Notes under the pieces: generated by a model
Told to the model about the DNA's origin: nothing
What the model saw: only the letters and a program-made list of their open reading frames with translations
The model's database searches: none
Part shown: in pieces, positions 1 to 7,589 of the stretch
Layout of the letters: each line of letters begins with the position of its first letter
Position numbering within the stretch: the stretch's first letter is position 1
Made by a program: the position numbers and the translations under genes
Assembly (NCBI GenBank): GCA_030916835.1
Contig: JAUPWA010000021.1
Coordinates: 1 to 15,268, forward strand
From: Patescibacteria group bacterium
GTDB lineage: Bacteria > Patescibacteriota > Minisyncoccia > Phycocordibacterales > SBAW01
Reading direction: 5' to 3'
DNA: 15,268 nucleotides

Positions 1-446
1 AGAACGACCGCCAAGAGGAGCACAAAAATGTTGAAGATGGCGACGTGGGTGAAAAAGAGCGAGACAATGAGCACCAAGAAGCCCACCAAAAGTCCTCGCA
101 GCACTCCCCCGCTCACGAACCCGCCTATAACAGCCCAGCCCGGCATGGGGGATACTAAAATTTCATCGAGAGTGCGAGTCCACTTTGCAAAGTAAAAAGT
201 TGATACGGTGTTCATGTAGGAGCTCGTGATGACGGCCATCATAATGAGCCCTGGCACGATAAATTGGATGTACTGGAAGCCGTGGACTGGCGCTAGCTGT
301 GAGCCGATGAACTTGCCAAAGACAACGAAGTACAGTGAGGTCGTCACGACCGGTGGTAAGAGTGTCTGCGACCAGATGCGTACGATGCGTACCATCTCGG
401 CGTGCAACATCGTGTAGTACCCTATCCAAATTCTTTGCGGTGTCAT
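1..446 (-). CDS. ABC-2 type transporter permease, N-terminal part (runs off the left edge)
   Basis: Membrane subunit of an ABC-2 (DrrB/NodJ-like) exporter that would work with the ATPase encoded immediately upstream. The ATG at 446 follows the ATPase stop by 4 nt, and 148 codons are visible before the sequence ends. The protein starts MTPQRIWIGYYTMLHAEMVR, a cytoplasmic amphipathic segment typical of ABC-2 permeases, followed by a hydrophobic segment around residues 28-45 (LLPPVVTTSLYFVVFGKFIG), a second at about 60-80 (FIVPGLIMMAVITSSYMN), the DEILVSPMP segment typical of this family, and further membrane segments (VLRGLLVGFLVLIVSLFF). Usual family length is about 250-260 aa, so roughly 40% is missing. 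The substrate cannot be told from the sequence; drug, lipid or polysaccharide export are all possible. The family call is firm from the motif order and the ATPase partner. Confidence 0.85.
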   Translation of the reverse strand, partial: MTPQRIWIGYYTMLHAEMVRIVRIWSQTLLPPVVTTSLYFVVFGKFIGSQLAPVHGFQYIQFIVPGLIMMAVITSSYMNTVSTFYFAKWTRTLDEILVSPMPGWAVIGGFVSGGVLRGLLVGFLVLIVSLFFTHVAIFNIFVLLLAVV

Positions 447-450
447 ATGG

Positions 451-1182
451 CTATTGTGGGCGAGTTAACTCAAGGTAGACGGTCTCAAGACTTTCTTTGT
501 CGTGTCGTGCAAGGAGTGCATCCATGGGTTCGTTTACCAAAATGTCTCCCTTATTAATAATGGCAACGTTGCGGCAAAGTTCCTGTGCTTCATCGAGGTA
601 GTGAGTAGTGAGGATAATGGTTGTGCCCGCTGCGTTTAATTTGCGCAAGAAGTCCCACATCCCTAAACGCATCTCAACATCGACACCCGCGGTCGGCTCA
701 TCAAGGATGAGTAGCTTGGGAGCGTGTATGAGACCGCGGGCTATCATGAGACGGCGCTTCATACCACCAGAGAGTGACTGCGAGGGAGCGTGGCGCTTCT
801 CCCAGAGCCCTAGATCCTTCAGGAGTTCCTCCGCGCGCTCTGTCGCTTCTTTGCGAGGGATACCATAGTACCCGGCTTGGGTTACTACGATATCGAGTAC
901 TTTCTCAAAAATATTAAAATTGAATTCTTGCGGCACGAGGCCGATATAGGTGCGTGCTTTGGGTGCATCTTGGTCGATAGAGGTATTAAAGATTGTAACT
1001 ACGCCATCATTTTTTTTAACCAGACCTGAGAGAATGCCAATAAGCGTGGTCTTCCCTGCCCCATTAGGACCAAGAAGTGCAAAAAAATCACCCTCCTCGA
1101 TAGAAAGTGAAACTCCTTTGAGCGCCTCAGTACCGCCCTCGTATACCTTACGCAGGCCATGAACCCCTACTGCCTCTGTCAT
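451..1182 (-). CDS. ABC-2 exporter ATP-binding subunit
   Basis: Cytoplasmic ATPase that powers the adjacent ABC-2 permease. From the chosen start the protein is 243 aa with all ABC hallmarks: Walker A GPNGAGKT at 38-45, Q-loop Gln85 (LVPQEF), signature LSGGMKRR at 137-144, Walker B LLILDEP at 157-163, and the switch His194 (TTHYLDEA). Sequence type matches the CcmA/DrrA-like group (LSGGMKRRL, GVDVE). The open frame extends to an ATG at 1203, but MTEAVG at 1182 is preferred because homologues begin there and an extended -10 box sits at 1192-1200, between the two ATGs; a transcript from it would start only a few bases before 1182, so translation may be nearly leaderless. No SD is visible. The gene ends 4 nt before the permease start, indicating a two-gene operon. 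The transported substrate is unknown. Confidence 0.92.
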   Translation of the reverse strand: MTEAVGVHGLRKVYEGGTEALKGVSLSIEEGDFFALLGPNGAGKTTLIGILSGLVKKNDGVVTIFNTSIDQDAPKARTYIGLVPQEFNFNIFEKVLDIVVTQAGYYGIPRKEATERAEELLKDLGLWEKRHAPSQSLSGGMKRRLMIARGLIHAPKLLILDEPTAGVDVEMRLGMWDFLRKLNAAGTTIILTTHYLDEAQELCRNVAIINKGDILVNEPMDALLARHDKESLETVYLELTRPQ

Positions 1183-1191
1183 ATTGAACAC

Positions 1192-1200
1192 AGTATAGCA
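1192..1200 (-). promoter_or_regulatory. Extended -10 promoter of the ABC exporter operon
   Basis: The minus strand reads TGC-TATACT, an extended -10 element (TGn plus a 5/6 match to TATAAT). No good -35 is visible 16-18 nt further upstream, as expected for an extended -10 promoter. It lies directly after the DUF378 terminator hairpin. The predicted start of transcription is 1-4 nt from the ATG at 1182, suggesting a leaderless or near-leaderless mRNA. Confidence 0.5.
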
Positions 1201-1209
1201 CATGGCCTT

Positions 1210-1245
1210 TTTAAAAATTCCCGCCGTGTGGCGGGAATTTTTAAA
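1210..1245 (-). terminator. Intrinsic terminator after the DUF378 gene (potentially bidirectional)
   Basis: Perfect inverted repeat with a 16-bp stem (TTTAAAAATTCCCGCC and its complement) and a 4-nt loop at 1226-1229. It starts 3 nt past the DUF378 stop codon. The GC-rich core is flanked by A/T runs on both sides, so it can work in either direction. It separates the small membrane protein gene from the ABC operon. Confidence 0.85.
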
Positions 1246-1248
1246 CCG

Positions 1249-1470
1249 TTAGGCTGCGCAGGCTTTGCAGTCGCTGCGGTGCGTAACGAGCAGGGCGACA
1301 CCGCTTAAGCCGACTAGTACGTATACGAGGGCTTCAAGCGACGGCCAGCTGCCTACAAGCATATACACCAGGTTGTAATCAGCTTGCATGAGCATTCCTA
1401 CACCGACAAGGCCCCAGTTAAGGGCACCGACGATAGCAAGAATGAATGCCACCGTGTGGAGTATTTTCAT
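1249..1470 (-). CDS. DUF378 family small membrane protein
   Basis: A 73-aa two-helix membrane protein of the DUF378 (YuzA-like) family, whose function is not established. Visible features are a first hydrophobic helix (residues 3-26, VAFILAIVGALNWGLVGVG) containing the family's ALNWGLVG motif, a short polar link with DYNLVY, and a second helix (about 44-64, LEALVYVLVGLSGVALLV). The C-terminus carries a CxxC pair (Cys68, Cys71 in DCKACAA), which could bind a metal or form a disulfide. The frame is open to an ATG at 1536, but that would add 22 residues not typical of the family, and a candidate promoter (1537-1566) would start the transcript at or just after that ATG. The start at 1470 is therefore preferred, although neither start has a convincing SD. 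It is monocistronic, with a strong terminator 3 nt after its stop. Confidence 0.8.
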   Translation of the reverse strand: MKILHTVAFILAIVGALNWGLVGVGMLMQADYNLVYMLVGSWPSLEALVYVLVGLSGVALLVTHRSDCKACAA

Positions 1471-1536
1471 AGAGAGTACAGAAAATAAGAGAACGAGCGG
1501 CCCGACCGTGCCCCTGAGGCTTCCCCGCTTACCCAT

Positions 1537-1566
1537 AGTATGCGGCGGCGGTTGGATTGGTGTGAA
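1537..1566 (-). promoter_or_regulatory. Candidate promoter of the DUF378 gene
   Basis: On the minus strand, TTCACA (1561-1566, 5/6 to the -35 consensus), an 18-nt spacer, then CATACT (1537-1542, 4/6 to -10). It lies just after the M23 peptidase stop. Transcription would begin near 1530, leaving a leader of about 60 nt before the ATG at 1470. Confidence 0.35.
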
Positions 1567-1583
1567 GTCTCAGTTGGGGATAG

Positions 1584-2882
1584 CTATATTTTTGGTAGGT
1601 AGGAGAGTGGGTTAAGGTATGCACTCACGTCGCCCACCGGCATGGTGTAGATCTTTCCCTTACAGCTACTGGAGGGGAAAGATGCCACTTCAGAGCCGGA
1701 GCTCGCGTATACGCCAAAGTGGAGGTGTGGGCCAGTTGCGTAGCCAGTCGTGTCGCTGTAACCGATAACCTGCCCTGTTGCGACTGAGTCGCCCTTTGAA
1801 ACGCTAAAGCTTGCTAGGTGGGCATAGAGTGTCGAAAGCCCGTTGTCGTGCTTAATGAAGACCCACTTACCAAACGAGGCGCCTGGGCAGGTTGCATCTG
1901 TGTTGCCAGAACCAAGCACTACTCCTCCGCGAGCCGCCTTTACGGGAGTGCCGGGAGGTACGCCAAAGTCTATGCCGGTGTGTCCTTTGCCGTTATAGAT
2001 CTGCGGGTTTGCGGTCGAGAAAGGAGTGTTACCAAAATATTGAGTGATAATGACGCTATCCAGCGGCCAGCGCAGTGGGGCCGAACCTACAGCAGGGAGG
2101 CTCCCCGGAGTTACCTTTAAATTTAGTTGCGACTCATAGGTAAGGATATCTTGTTCGAACTTAGCTTGTTGGGCCTTTTTTTGCGTGATAAGCGCTTGGT
2201 AGGTTGACTCCTGATTTTTGGTTTGTATGAGAAGATCGTTTTGCGATTGTCGCGCAATAGCGAGGCTCTGCTTTTGCTGGCTTAAGTTTGCTTGCAGTTG
2301 AGCGAGCTCCTCGCGCTTTTCTTGCTCGGTTGATTTATGGGTCTGGAGTGTGTCCTTTAAATTACCGAGCTGAGCGATTTTGTTTTGCAGACCCGAGCGG
2401 ACGCTGTCGAGCGCTGCTATTTGGTCAAACACTGAGGAAAGTGTTGCGCCTGAGAGTAGTATCATGACGGGCGGTTCGTCATCAAGCGTTTGTAGCTCAC
2501 TGAGCGTGTGCCCTACTTGCCCACGCACATCTCCTATCTTGTTTGTGGTGGTTGCAATGCCTTTAGAGAGTTTGCTTATCTGGGCATCCTTTTGCACTAT
2601 TTGTGCATTGGTGAGCGAGATGTTTGCGGTGATTTTTTTGATATTGAGGTCGAGAGTTTTAACCGCGTTTTGAAGGGTCTGTTTCTGATTGCGGGTGTCA
2701 TTGAGCTGCGCTTGCAGTTTTGCTATCTCCTGTTTGATTTGGTCTATCTTGCTTGTGCTGTCGGCGATAGAGTTTTGGAGGTCTTCAACACTTTGGGCAT
2801 GCAAGTAGTGTACCGTTGGTAGCACGAGTGCCCCGGACACAACAAGACACACTGCTACTAGCCATAGGCGGGGGGATCGCAT
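1584..2882 (-). CDS. EnvC/NlpD-like coiled-coil M23 metallopeptidase
   Basis: Secreted or membrane-anchored peptidoglycan hydrolase, or an amidase activator, probably acting at the division site. The 432-aa protein has an N-terminal signal or anchor helix (residues 5-29, ending near AHAQ-type LHAQ), a long coiled coil (about 31-255, rich in Gln/Lys/Leu heptads) broken by a hydrophobic patch near 138-152 (PVMILLSGATLSS), and a LytM/M23 domain (about 270-425). Zinc ligands are intact: His301 and Asp305 in HTGIDFG, and His388 of the HLHFG motif; His386 and His355 (LYAHL) are the expected catalytic histidines. It is therefore predicted to be an active endopeptidase, unlike degenerate EnvC. Cys332 and Cys407 could form a disulfide outside the membrane. 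An AGGG sits 4 nt before the ATG. The gene starts 9 nt after gltX and is the last of the cell-envelope operon. Confidence 0.92.
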   Translation of the reverse strand: MRSPRLWLVAVCLVVSGALVLPTVHYLHAQSVEDLQNSIADSTSKIDQIKQEIAKLQAQLNDTRNQKQTLQNAVKTLDLNIKKITANISLTNAQIVQKDAQISKLSKGIATTTNKIGDVRGQVGHTLSELQTLDDEPPVMILLSGATLSSVFDQIAALDSVRSGLQNKIAQLGNLKDTLQTHKSTEQEKREELAQLQANLSQQKQSLAIARQSQNDLLIQTKNQESTYQALITQKKAQQAKFEQDILTYESQLNLKVTPGSLPAVGSAPLRWPLDSVIITQYFGNTPFSTANPQIYNGKGHTGIDFGVPPGTPVKAARGGVVLGSGNTDATCPGASFGKWVFIKHDNGLSTLYAHLASFSVSKGDSVATGQVIGYSDTTGYATGPHLHFGVYASSGSEVASFPSSSCKGKIYTMPVGDVSAYLNPLSYLPKI

Positions 2883-2891
2883 TACCCTATT

Positions 2892-4250
2892 TTAAAGCAA
2901 ATTGAGCGCCGCCTCAATGCGCCTCGTGGCCTCTTCAGTGCCTATAAGCCAAATAATTGTGAAGGGATCAGGTGATTTTTCCTTTCCTGAGAGCGCAACG
3001 CGCAGAGGCCAGAGGACATTCCCCCTACCCCCTTGGTCGGCATAGGGCATGAGTATACCCTTTACAACATCGGGGGAATCGTTTTCCCATACATACGGCA
3101 AAAACCAGTGCCTCATATCTTGTGTCGAAGAGTCGCCAACAACCAGGTTTGCAGTTAAATCTTTGAGTGCGAGAAGATGTTTTTTAGTAGTCGCGGCATC
3201 CAACTTTCCTTTATTGAGCAAAAGTGCTGTATCGTACGGCACTGGGTTCTCTAAGAAATCAAACTCAGAGGTAAGCAGGTTGGTAGCCTCTTGCAAAGTT
3301 ACTGCCCTCTCTCGTACGAGCGGGATAATGCGATCGCCTACGGTGGTGTTTGCAAAAGCCTCGAGTCGTTTTTTGTACTCTGCAGCATCAAGTCTCTTTA
3401 AGTGCTCGTGGTTAAACCAGCGCAATTTTTCAATATCAAATACTGCGCCTCCCTTATGGACACGCTCAAGACTAAAAACAGCAACAAGCTCCTCAAGCCC
3501 AAAAAGCTCTTGCTCTGTGCCAGGGTTCCACCCGAGTAACGCCAAATAATTTAGTATCGCCTCTGGTATAAAACCTTGTTCACGATACTTTTCGATAGAC
3601 GCGCCGTGTTTCCTTTTTGAAAGTTTTGATCGGTCTGGTGCAAGTATGAGTGGAAAATGACCATACAGTGGTCGTGTAAAACCAAGCGCCTCTAGGAGCA
3701 AAATTTGGCGCGGTGTATTTGATATATGCTCCTCAGCGCGCAGTACGTGTGTTACACCAGCATCACCGTCGTCTGCCACCACCGCAAAGTGATACAGGGG
3801 GTCTGTAATCGAGCGTGCGATGACAAAATCTCCCAATTCAGAGGTATCAAAGGTAATCTCTCCTCGCACAAGGTCGGTAAAGGTAATAGTGGTGTTTGGG
3901 TTTTTCAAACGGACCACCTCCACCTCTTGTGAAGGATCGTCTTTTTTTGGTTCCTTTGAGACATATGCTTTGCCTGACTCAAGCAGGGTGTTGAGTAATG
4001 CGACATGCCTCTCAAGACGCTCTGAGGTGCGGTACTTTGCGTCAGGAGGGAGTTTGCACCAATCAAAATCTTCCCAGATTGCATCCACCCACTCCTCTTT
4101 GTTGCGCTCGCGGTCAGTGTCTTCAATGCGGACAAAGTAGGTGCCACTGTGCTGCTTTGCGTACAGATAGTTAAAAAGCGCGGTACGAACGGTACCGATG
4201 TGCATTTGTCCGGTTGGAGAAGGTGCTATGCGCGTGACAACCTTAGTCAT
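2892..4250 (-). CDS. gltX: Glutamyl-tRNA synthetase
   Basis: Class I aminoacyl-tRNA synthetase charging tRNA-Glu, and possibly tRNA-Gln if the organism uses the GatCAB amidotransferase route (inference). The 452-aa protein begins MTKVVTRIAPSPTGQMHIGT, which carries the HIGH-type motif at 17-20, and has the ATP-binding KMSKS equivalent KLSKR at 209-213. The catalytic domain shows the expected RIEDTDRER (41-49), HVLRAEEHISNTP (168-180) and LLGWNPG (238-244) signatures, followed by the helical anticodon-binding domain. The Cys-x-Cys zinc site found in some bacterial GluRS is absent (residues AYVSKEPKKDD stand there), as in many zinc-free GluRS. It lies between murG (19 nt upstream) and the M23 peptidase (9 nt downstream). 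A -10-like TATAAC stands 7 nt before the ATG, suggesting an internal leaderless promoter. Confidence 0.97.
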   Translation of the reverse strand: MTKVVTRIAPSPTGQMHIGTVRTALFNYLYAKQHSGTYFVRIEDTDRERNKEEWVDAIWEDFDWCKLPPDAKYRTSERLERHVALLNTLLESGKAYVSKEPKKDDPSQEVEVVRLKNPNTTITFTDLVRGEITFDTSELGDFVIARSITDPLYHFAVVADDGDAGVTHVLRAEEHISNTPRQILLLEALGFTRPLYGHFPLILAPDRSKLSKRKHGASIEKYREQGFIPEAILNYLALLGWNPGTEQELFGLEELVAVFSLERVHKGGAVFDIEKLRWFNHEHLKRLDAAEYKKRLEAFANTTVGDRIIPLVRERAVTLQEATNLLTSEFDFLENPVPYDTALLLNKGKLDAATTKKHLLALKDLTANLVVGDSSTQDMRHWFLPYVWENDSPDVVKGILMPYADQGGRGNVLWPLRVALSGKEKSPDPFTIIWLIGTEEATRRIEAALNLL

Positions 4251-4257
4251 ACAGCCT

Positions 4258-4263
4258 GTTATA
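4258..4263 (-). promoter_or_regulatory. Possible -10 box for a leaderless gltX transcript
   Basis: The minus strand reads TATAAC, ending exactly 7 nt before the gltX ATG, the spacing expected when transcription begins at the start codon. No SD is seen and no good -35 is present. The box lies in the murG-gltX gap. Weak support: a single hexamer in context. Confidence 0.3.
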
Positions 4264-4269
4264 CCCTAC

Positions 4270-5400
4270 TTAGACCTCGTGCGAAAGTGCTATCGAGAGG
4301 AGTGCCTCAGCAATAACTTTGCCGGCATCTGCTCGAGCAAATGAGCGCGCTGCTTGTGACATCGTGCGTGCTGTTTCTTGATGTTGAAGGATACGGTTAA
4401 TTTCGGCTAAGAGCACCCCTGGGGTTAGATTGCGCTGCTCGATAATGCTCGCAGCTCCTGTGCGCGCATAGGAGAGGGCGTTTTTGGTTTGGTCATGTGA
4501 GATCTCCTCGGGGATGGGGACGAGTATTGCGGGGATGCCCCAAGTTGCAAGTTCAAAGATGGTACCAGCGCCAGAGCGGCACACCGCAACCTTTGCGGCA
4601 CCCGCGGTCATGCGCAGCGCCAACTCGTTAAGGTAGCCAAACGGCTTATATCGATTTGCATAGGCTGAGCCTTCGAGTGCGATTTTTGCTCGCCCTGCGA
4701 CCTCAGTAATGTTTGCTTCGCCCGTTTGGTGGACCACCTGGTACTCTTCAAGAAGCTTGGGCAGCCCCGCAAGTATAGCGTCATTAATTGCGACAGCGCC
4801 TTGCGAGCCGCCTAGTATCCACACAACAGGAATGGTTGGATCAAGTTTGAGGAACTCATACGCGCCCTCGCGCGCCGGGAGCATCAAATGTTTGCGCACC
4901 GGGTTCTCTGTGAAGGCGAATTTCTCTGCAGGAAAAAATTTTGCTGCATCAGGAAATGATATGGCAATCTTTACTGCAAATTTCCCTGCCCACTTGTTGA
5001 CTCGGCTCGGCTGTGCGTCGGTTGCATAGATAACTACTGGGATACCGAGTATGCGCGCAGCGACCAGCGGTGGGAAGCTTGCGTACCCACCGGCGCCAAA
5101 GACTACATCAGGATATAAAAAGTAGAGACGCCACAGCGAGAGCACGATACCCCAGAGTGTTTTAAAACCATCGGTCACATTGCGTAGTGAAAAATAGTGG
5201 CGTAGCTTCCCTGCAGGAATTTTAAGGAACGTGACACTATTGGCATAGAGCACTTCGTTGTTGTATGGCTCGGGGGCCATGTAGTAGAGCTCTGGCTCAA
5301 CTAATTTTTTATCACGCACAACCTCGTGCACCGCTTCTGCAACTGCAACTATCGGATAAAAGTGTCCGCCCGTTCCTCCTCCAGTAAATACAATTTTCAT
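4270..5400 (-). CDS. murG: UDP-GlcNAc:undecaprenyl-PP-MurNAc-pentapeptide GlcNAc transferase
   Basis: GT-B glycosyltransferase on the inner face of the membrane that adds GlcNAc to lipid I, making lipid II. The 376-aa length is normal for the family. The N-terminal Rossmann half has the glycine loop TGGGTGGHFYP (6-16) and GAGGYASFPP (102-111). The C-terminal donor-binding half has LGGSQGA (196-202) and VCRSGAGTIFELATWGIPA (273-291), with the Glu283 expected to bind the UDP ribose. The usual HEQN-x-x-PG segment is replaced by YATDAQPSRVN (125-135), a divergence in the acceptor-side loop. Between ftsW (32 nt upstream) and gltX (19 nt downstream) in the envelope operon. No SD is visible before the ATG. 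Confidence 0.96.
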   Translation of the reverse strand: MKIVFTGGGTGGHFYPIVAVAEAVHEVVRDKKLVEPELYYMAPEPYNNEVLYANSVTFLKIPAGKLRHYFSLRNVTDGFKTLWGIVLSLWRLYFLYPDVVFGAGGYASFPPLVAARILGIPVVIYATDAQPSRVNKWAGKFAVKIAISFPDAAKFFPAEKFAFTENPVRKHLMLPAREGAYEFLKLDPTIPVVWILGGSQGAVAINDAILAGLPKLLEEYQVVHQTGEANITEVAGRAKIALEGSAYANRYKPFGYLNELALRMTAGAAKVAVCRSGAGTIFELATWGIPAILVPIPEEISHDQTKNALSYARTGAASIIEQRNLTPGVLLAEINRILQHQETARTMSQAARSFARADAGKVIAEALLSIALSHEV

Positions 5401-5432
5401 ACGGCTGTGCTTGTAACTGTATCAAAAAAACA

Positions 5433-6536
5433 CTAGTTCTTCATCCTGCGAGAGATGTTGAGTATGACACCAACCTCAGCCAAAGCGAGCGCGAGCGCGG
5501 TGCCGCCGTGCGAGACGAAGATAAGTGGCACTCCAATGAGCGGGACGAGTCCTGTGGTTGAGGCAATATTGAAATACGACTGCCCAATGATGAGCATAAT
5601 AAGCCCCACTACCACAAGGCCTCCAAACGGGTCGGGTGCTCGTGCCGCTATCCTGAGCCCAAGCACGGCAAACAATCCAAATAGTATGACAAGCAGTGTT
5701 GCCCCTATAAAGCCAAACTCCTCACCCGCAACTGCAAAGATGGTGTCCCCTATGGGCTCGGGTAGGTACTTAAACTTTTCAATACTCTGACCAAAGCCTC
5801 GGCCTATAAGTTCGCCCGAGCCTATGGCGATGAGTGACTGCTGGATCTGATACCCGGAGCCAAGCGGGTCGGCTGAGGCGTTAAGGTAGGTGTCGATACG
5901 GTCGCGTACGTGTGGGTACACGAGGGCTGCTGCGCCTATAACGACAACACCCAAAAGGCCGAGCACTGCGAGGTGCCACACTTTGCCACCACCAGCAAAA
6001 AGCATACTAATGCCTGCAAGGCCGATAATGATCACTCCTGCGGTGTTGGGTTGCAGCAAGAGCAGCACCGCGGCACTCCCAGGAATAAGTGCAAGTGGTA
6101 GTATACCCCCGCGCAGAGTCTTGATGGTTTTAAAGTGCGATGAGTATACAGCAGCAAGAAACAGCACCGTCGCAAACTTGAGTATTTCCTCAGGCTGGAA
6201 AGAGAAGCGACCTATCATGATCCAACGGGAGGCTCCTTTGAGCGAGAGCCCTACGTGCGGTACAAACGTGAGAATAGTGAGAAAGAGCGCAAAGGCAAAA
6301 AAGTATGGGGTGTAGGGACGGATCTTTTGATAGTCCACACGTGCAAAAAAAATAAGGAGAATACTGCCGCACACCAAGCCAAACAGGAGTTGGCTTGCTG
6401 CAACCGAGGTAAAACTTGCTCCCCCATCGCGCGCCAAAAGTCCCATTGCTGCCGAGGTAAAAATGAGCAGCCCAAAGGTAACAAGCGCACAAAGCGCCAA
6501 AAGAAACGGCGTATCTATGGACTTGGTCTTACTCAT
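5433..6536 (-). CDS. ftsW: SEDS family peptidoglycan glycosyltransferase FtsW
   Basis: Polytopic SEDS glycan polymerase that joins lipid II units during division, normally together with a class B penicillin-binding protein (none in this window). The 367-aa protein has about ten hydrophobic segments. Family signatures are GASRWIMIGRFSFQPEEILK (101-120), QPNTAG (162-167) where most members have QPDxGT, and YLPEPIGDTIFAVAGEEFGF (257-276), containing the catalytic Asp264. The C-terminal LVPLIGVPLIFVSHGGT segment matches the FtsW/RodA/SpoVE signature. FtsW is preferred over RodA because of its place between mraY and murG, although the two cannot be fully separated by eye. The start abuts the mraY stop with no gap, so translational coupling is likely. 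Confidence 0.9.
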   Translation of the reverse strand: MSKTKSIDTPFLLALCALVTFGLLIFTSAAMGLLARDGGASFTSVAASQLLFGLVCGSILLIFFARVDYQKIRPYTPYFFAFALFLTILTFVPHVGLSLKGASRWIMIGRFSFQPEEILKFATVLFLAAVYSSHFKTIKTLRGGILPLALIPGSAAVLLLLQPNTAGVIIIGLAGISMLFAGGGKVWHLAVLGLLGVVVIGAAALVYPHVRDRIDTYLNASADPLGSGYQIQQSLIAIGSGELIGRGFGQSIEKFKYLPEPIGDTIFAVAGEEFGFIGATLLVILFGLFAVLGLRIAARAPDPFGGLVVVGLIMLIIGQSYFNIASTTGLVPLIGVPLIFVSHGGTALALALAEVGVILNISRRMKN

Positions 6537-7589
6537 CTATACGAGTGCAACACTCATGCCGATAATGGCGCACAACACTCCCACTATCCAATATCGCATC
6601 GTGACCTTGTAGGGCGGCCACCCGAGAGCTTCAAAGTGGTGATGGAGAGGTGCGATGCGCAGAAGCTTTCGCTTCAAAAGTTTCTTCCATAGTACTTGCA
6701 GTATGTTTGAGGCTACAGTAGCAACCAGTGGCAGTGCGATGATGGGGAGTACCGCCACTCCTTTGCCACCTCCTAGAGTATCGGTAAGAAACGCTACAGC
6801 CGTGAGGAGCAGCGAGAGCCCCATGGTTCCTGTTTCTGAGAGATAAAATCGGGCGGGAGGAATGTTAAACCATAAAAACGCAAGCGTGCCGCCGGTAACT
6901 GCGGCACACAGCGCTGCAATATCCATTTGGTGTTGGAAAAATGCTATACCGGCATACGCGGCAAAGATGCTGGAAAATACGCCACCCGCTAGCCCATCAA
7001 TACCATCTATAACACCCCCTGCGTATACAAAGAGCGCCACCAAGATGAAGCATGGTATGAACCATATACCGAGCGATAGTTGGCCATCAAAAGGGATCGA
7101 TATTGCGGTCACGCCAAGCTTTGCATAAAACCACCAGGCACACAGGAGTGCTACGCTTGCGACAAACAAGAGCCGCACACGCAGACGCAAACCTCTTTTC
7201 CCCTGCACTTCAAATAAATCATCAAACAATCCAACGAGTGCTCCTGCTATGAACGCGACAAGCGGCACCCAAGTTTGGTTGCGGCTAATAAAGGCAAGTT
7301 GGCCAAACGCCTCAGGATAGAAGGCGCCGAGCAAAGAGAGGAGTGTTGCGGTGATAAGCACGCTCATCCATACGACGATGCCGCCAAAGCGTGGTGTCCC
7401 TACCTCTTTTGTCTCATGGAGTCTGTTAAAGGTTTCTGCTGGTGTGCCGTCAAGTGCAACTTTGCCTGCTTTGGGCTTCCACATTTTGTATGCATAGAGA
7501 AAGTGCGTGAGTATGGGAGTTATGCCTATCCCTATCAAAAAGGTTACTGTTGCAGGAGTAAATATGCGCAATGCTTCAATGGTTGTCAT
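6537..7589 (-). CDS. mraY: Phospho-MurNAc-pentapeptide transferase
   Basis: Polytopic enzyme that transfers phospho-MurNAc-pentapeptide from UDP to undecaprenyl phosphate, making lipid I. The 350-aa protein has about ten membrane helices. Visible motifs are GTPRFGGI (64-71; usually GTPTMGGI), GLFDDLFEV (120-128) with the Asp123-Asp124 pair, GGVIDGIDGLAGG (191-203) corresponding to NxxNLTDGLDGLA, SETGTMGL (251-258) where the family normally has GDTGSLAL, and the C-terminal APLHHHFE (313-320) specific to MraY among its superfamily. The family's third active-site Asp is thus Glu252. The HHHFE motif and the neighbours ftsW and murG support MraY rather than WecA/TagO. Its start overlaps the carboxypeptidase stop by 4 nt (ATGA). 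Confidence 0.95.
   Translation of the reverse strand: MTTIEALRIFTPATVTFLIGIGITPILTHFLYAYKMWKPKAGKVALDGTPAETFNRLHETKEVGTPRFGGIVVWMSVLITATLLSLLGAFYPEAFGQLAFISRNQTWVPLVAFIAGALVGLFDDLFEVQGKRGLRLRVRLLFVASVALLCAWWFYAKLGVTAISIPFDGQLSLGIWFIPCFILVALFVYAGGVIDGIDGLAGGVFSSIFAAYAGIAFFQHQMDIAALCAAVTGGTLAFLWFNIPPARFYLSETGTMGLSLLLTAVAFLTDTLGGGKGVAVLPIIALPLVATVASNILQVLWKKLLKRKLLRIAPLHHHFEALGWPPYKVTMRYWIVGVLCAIIGMSVALV

Noticed and set aside
163..429. Minus-strand ORF near the left edge
   Set aside because: An out-of-frame shadow of the ABC permease, which has clear membrane segments in its own frame.
3049..3549. 166-aa plus-strand ORF inside gltX
   Set aside because: Antisense shadow of a conserved gene, with no family resemblance or SD.
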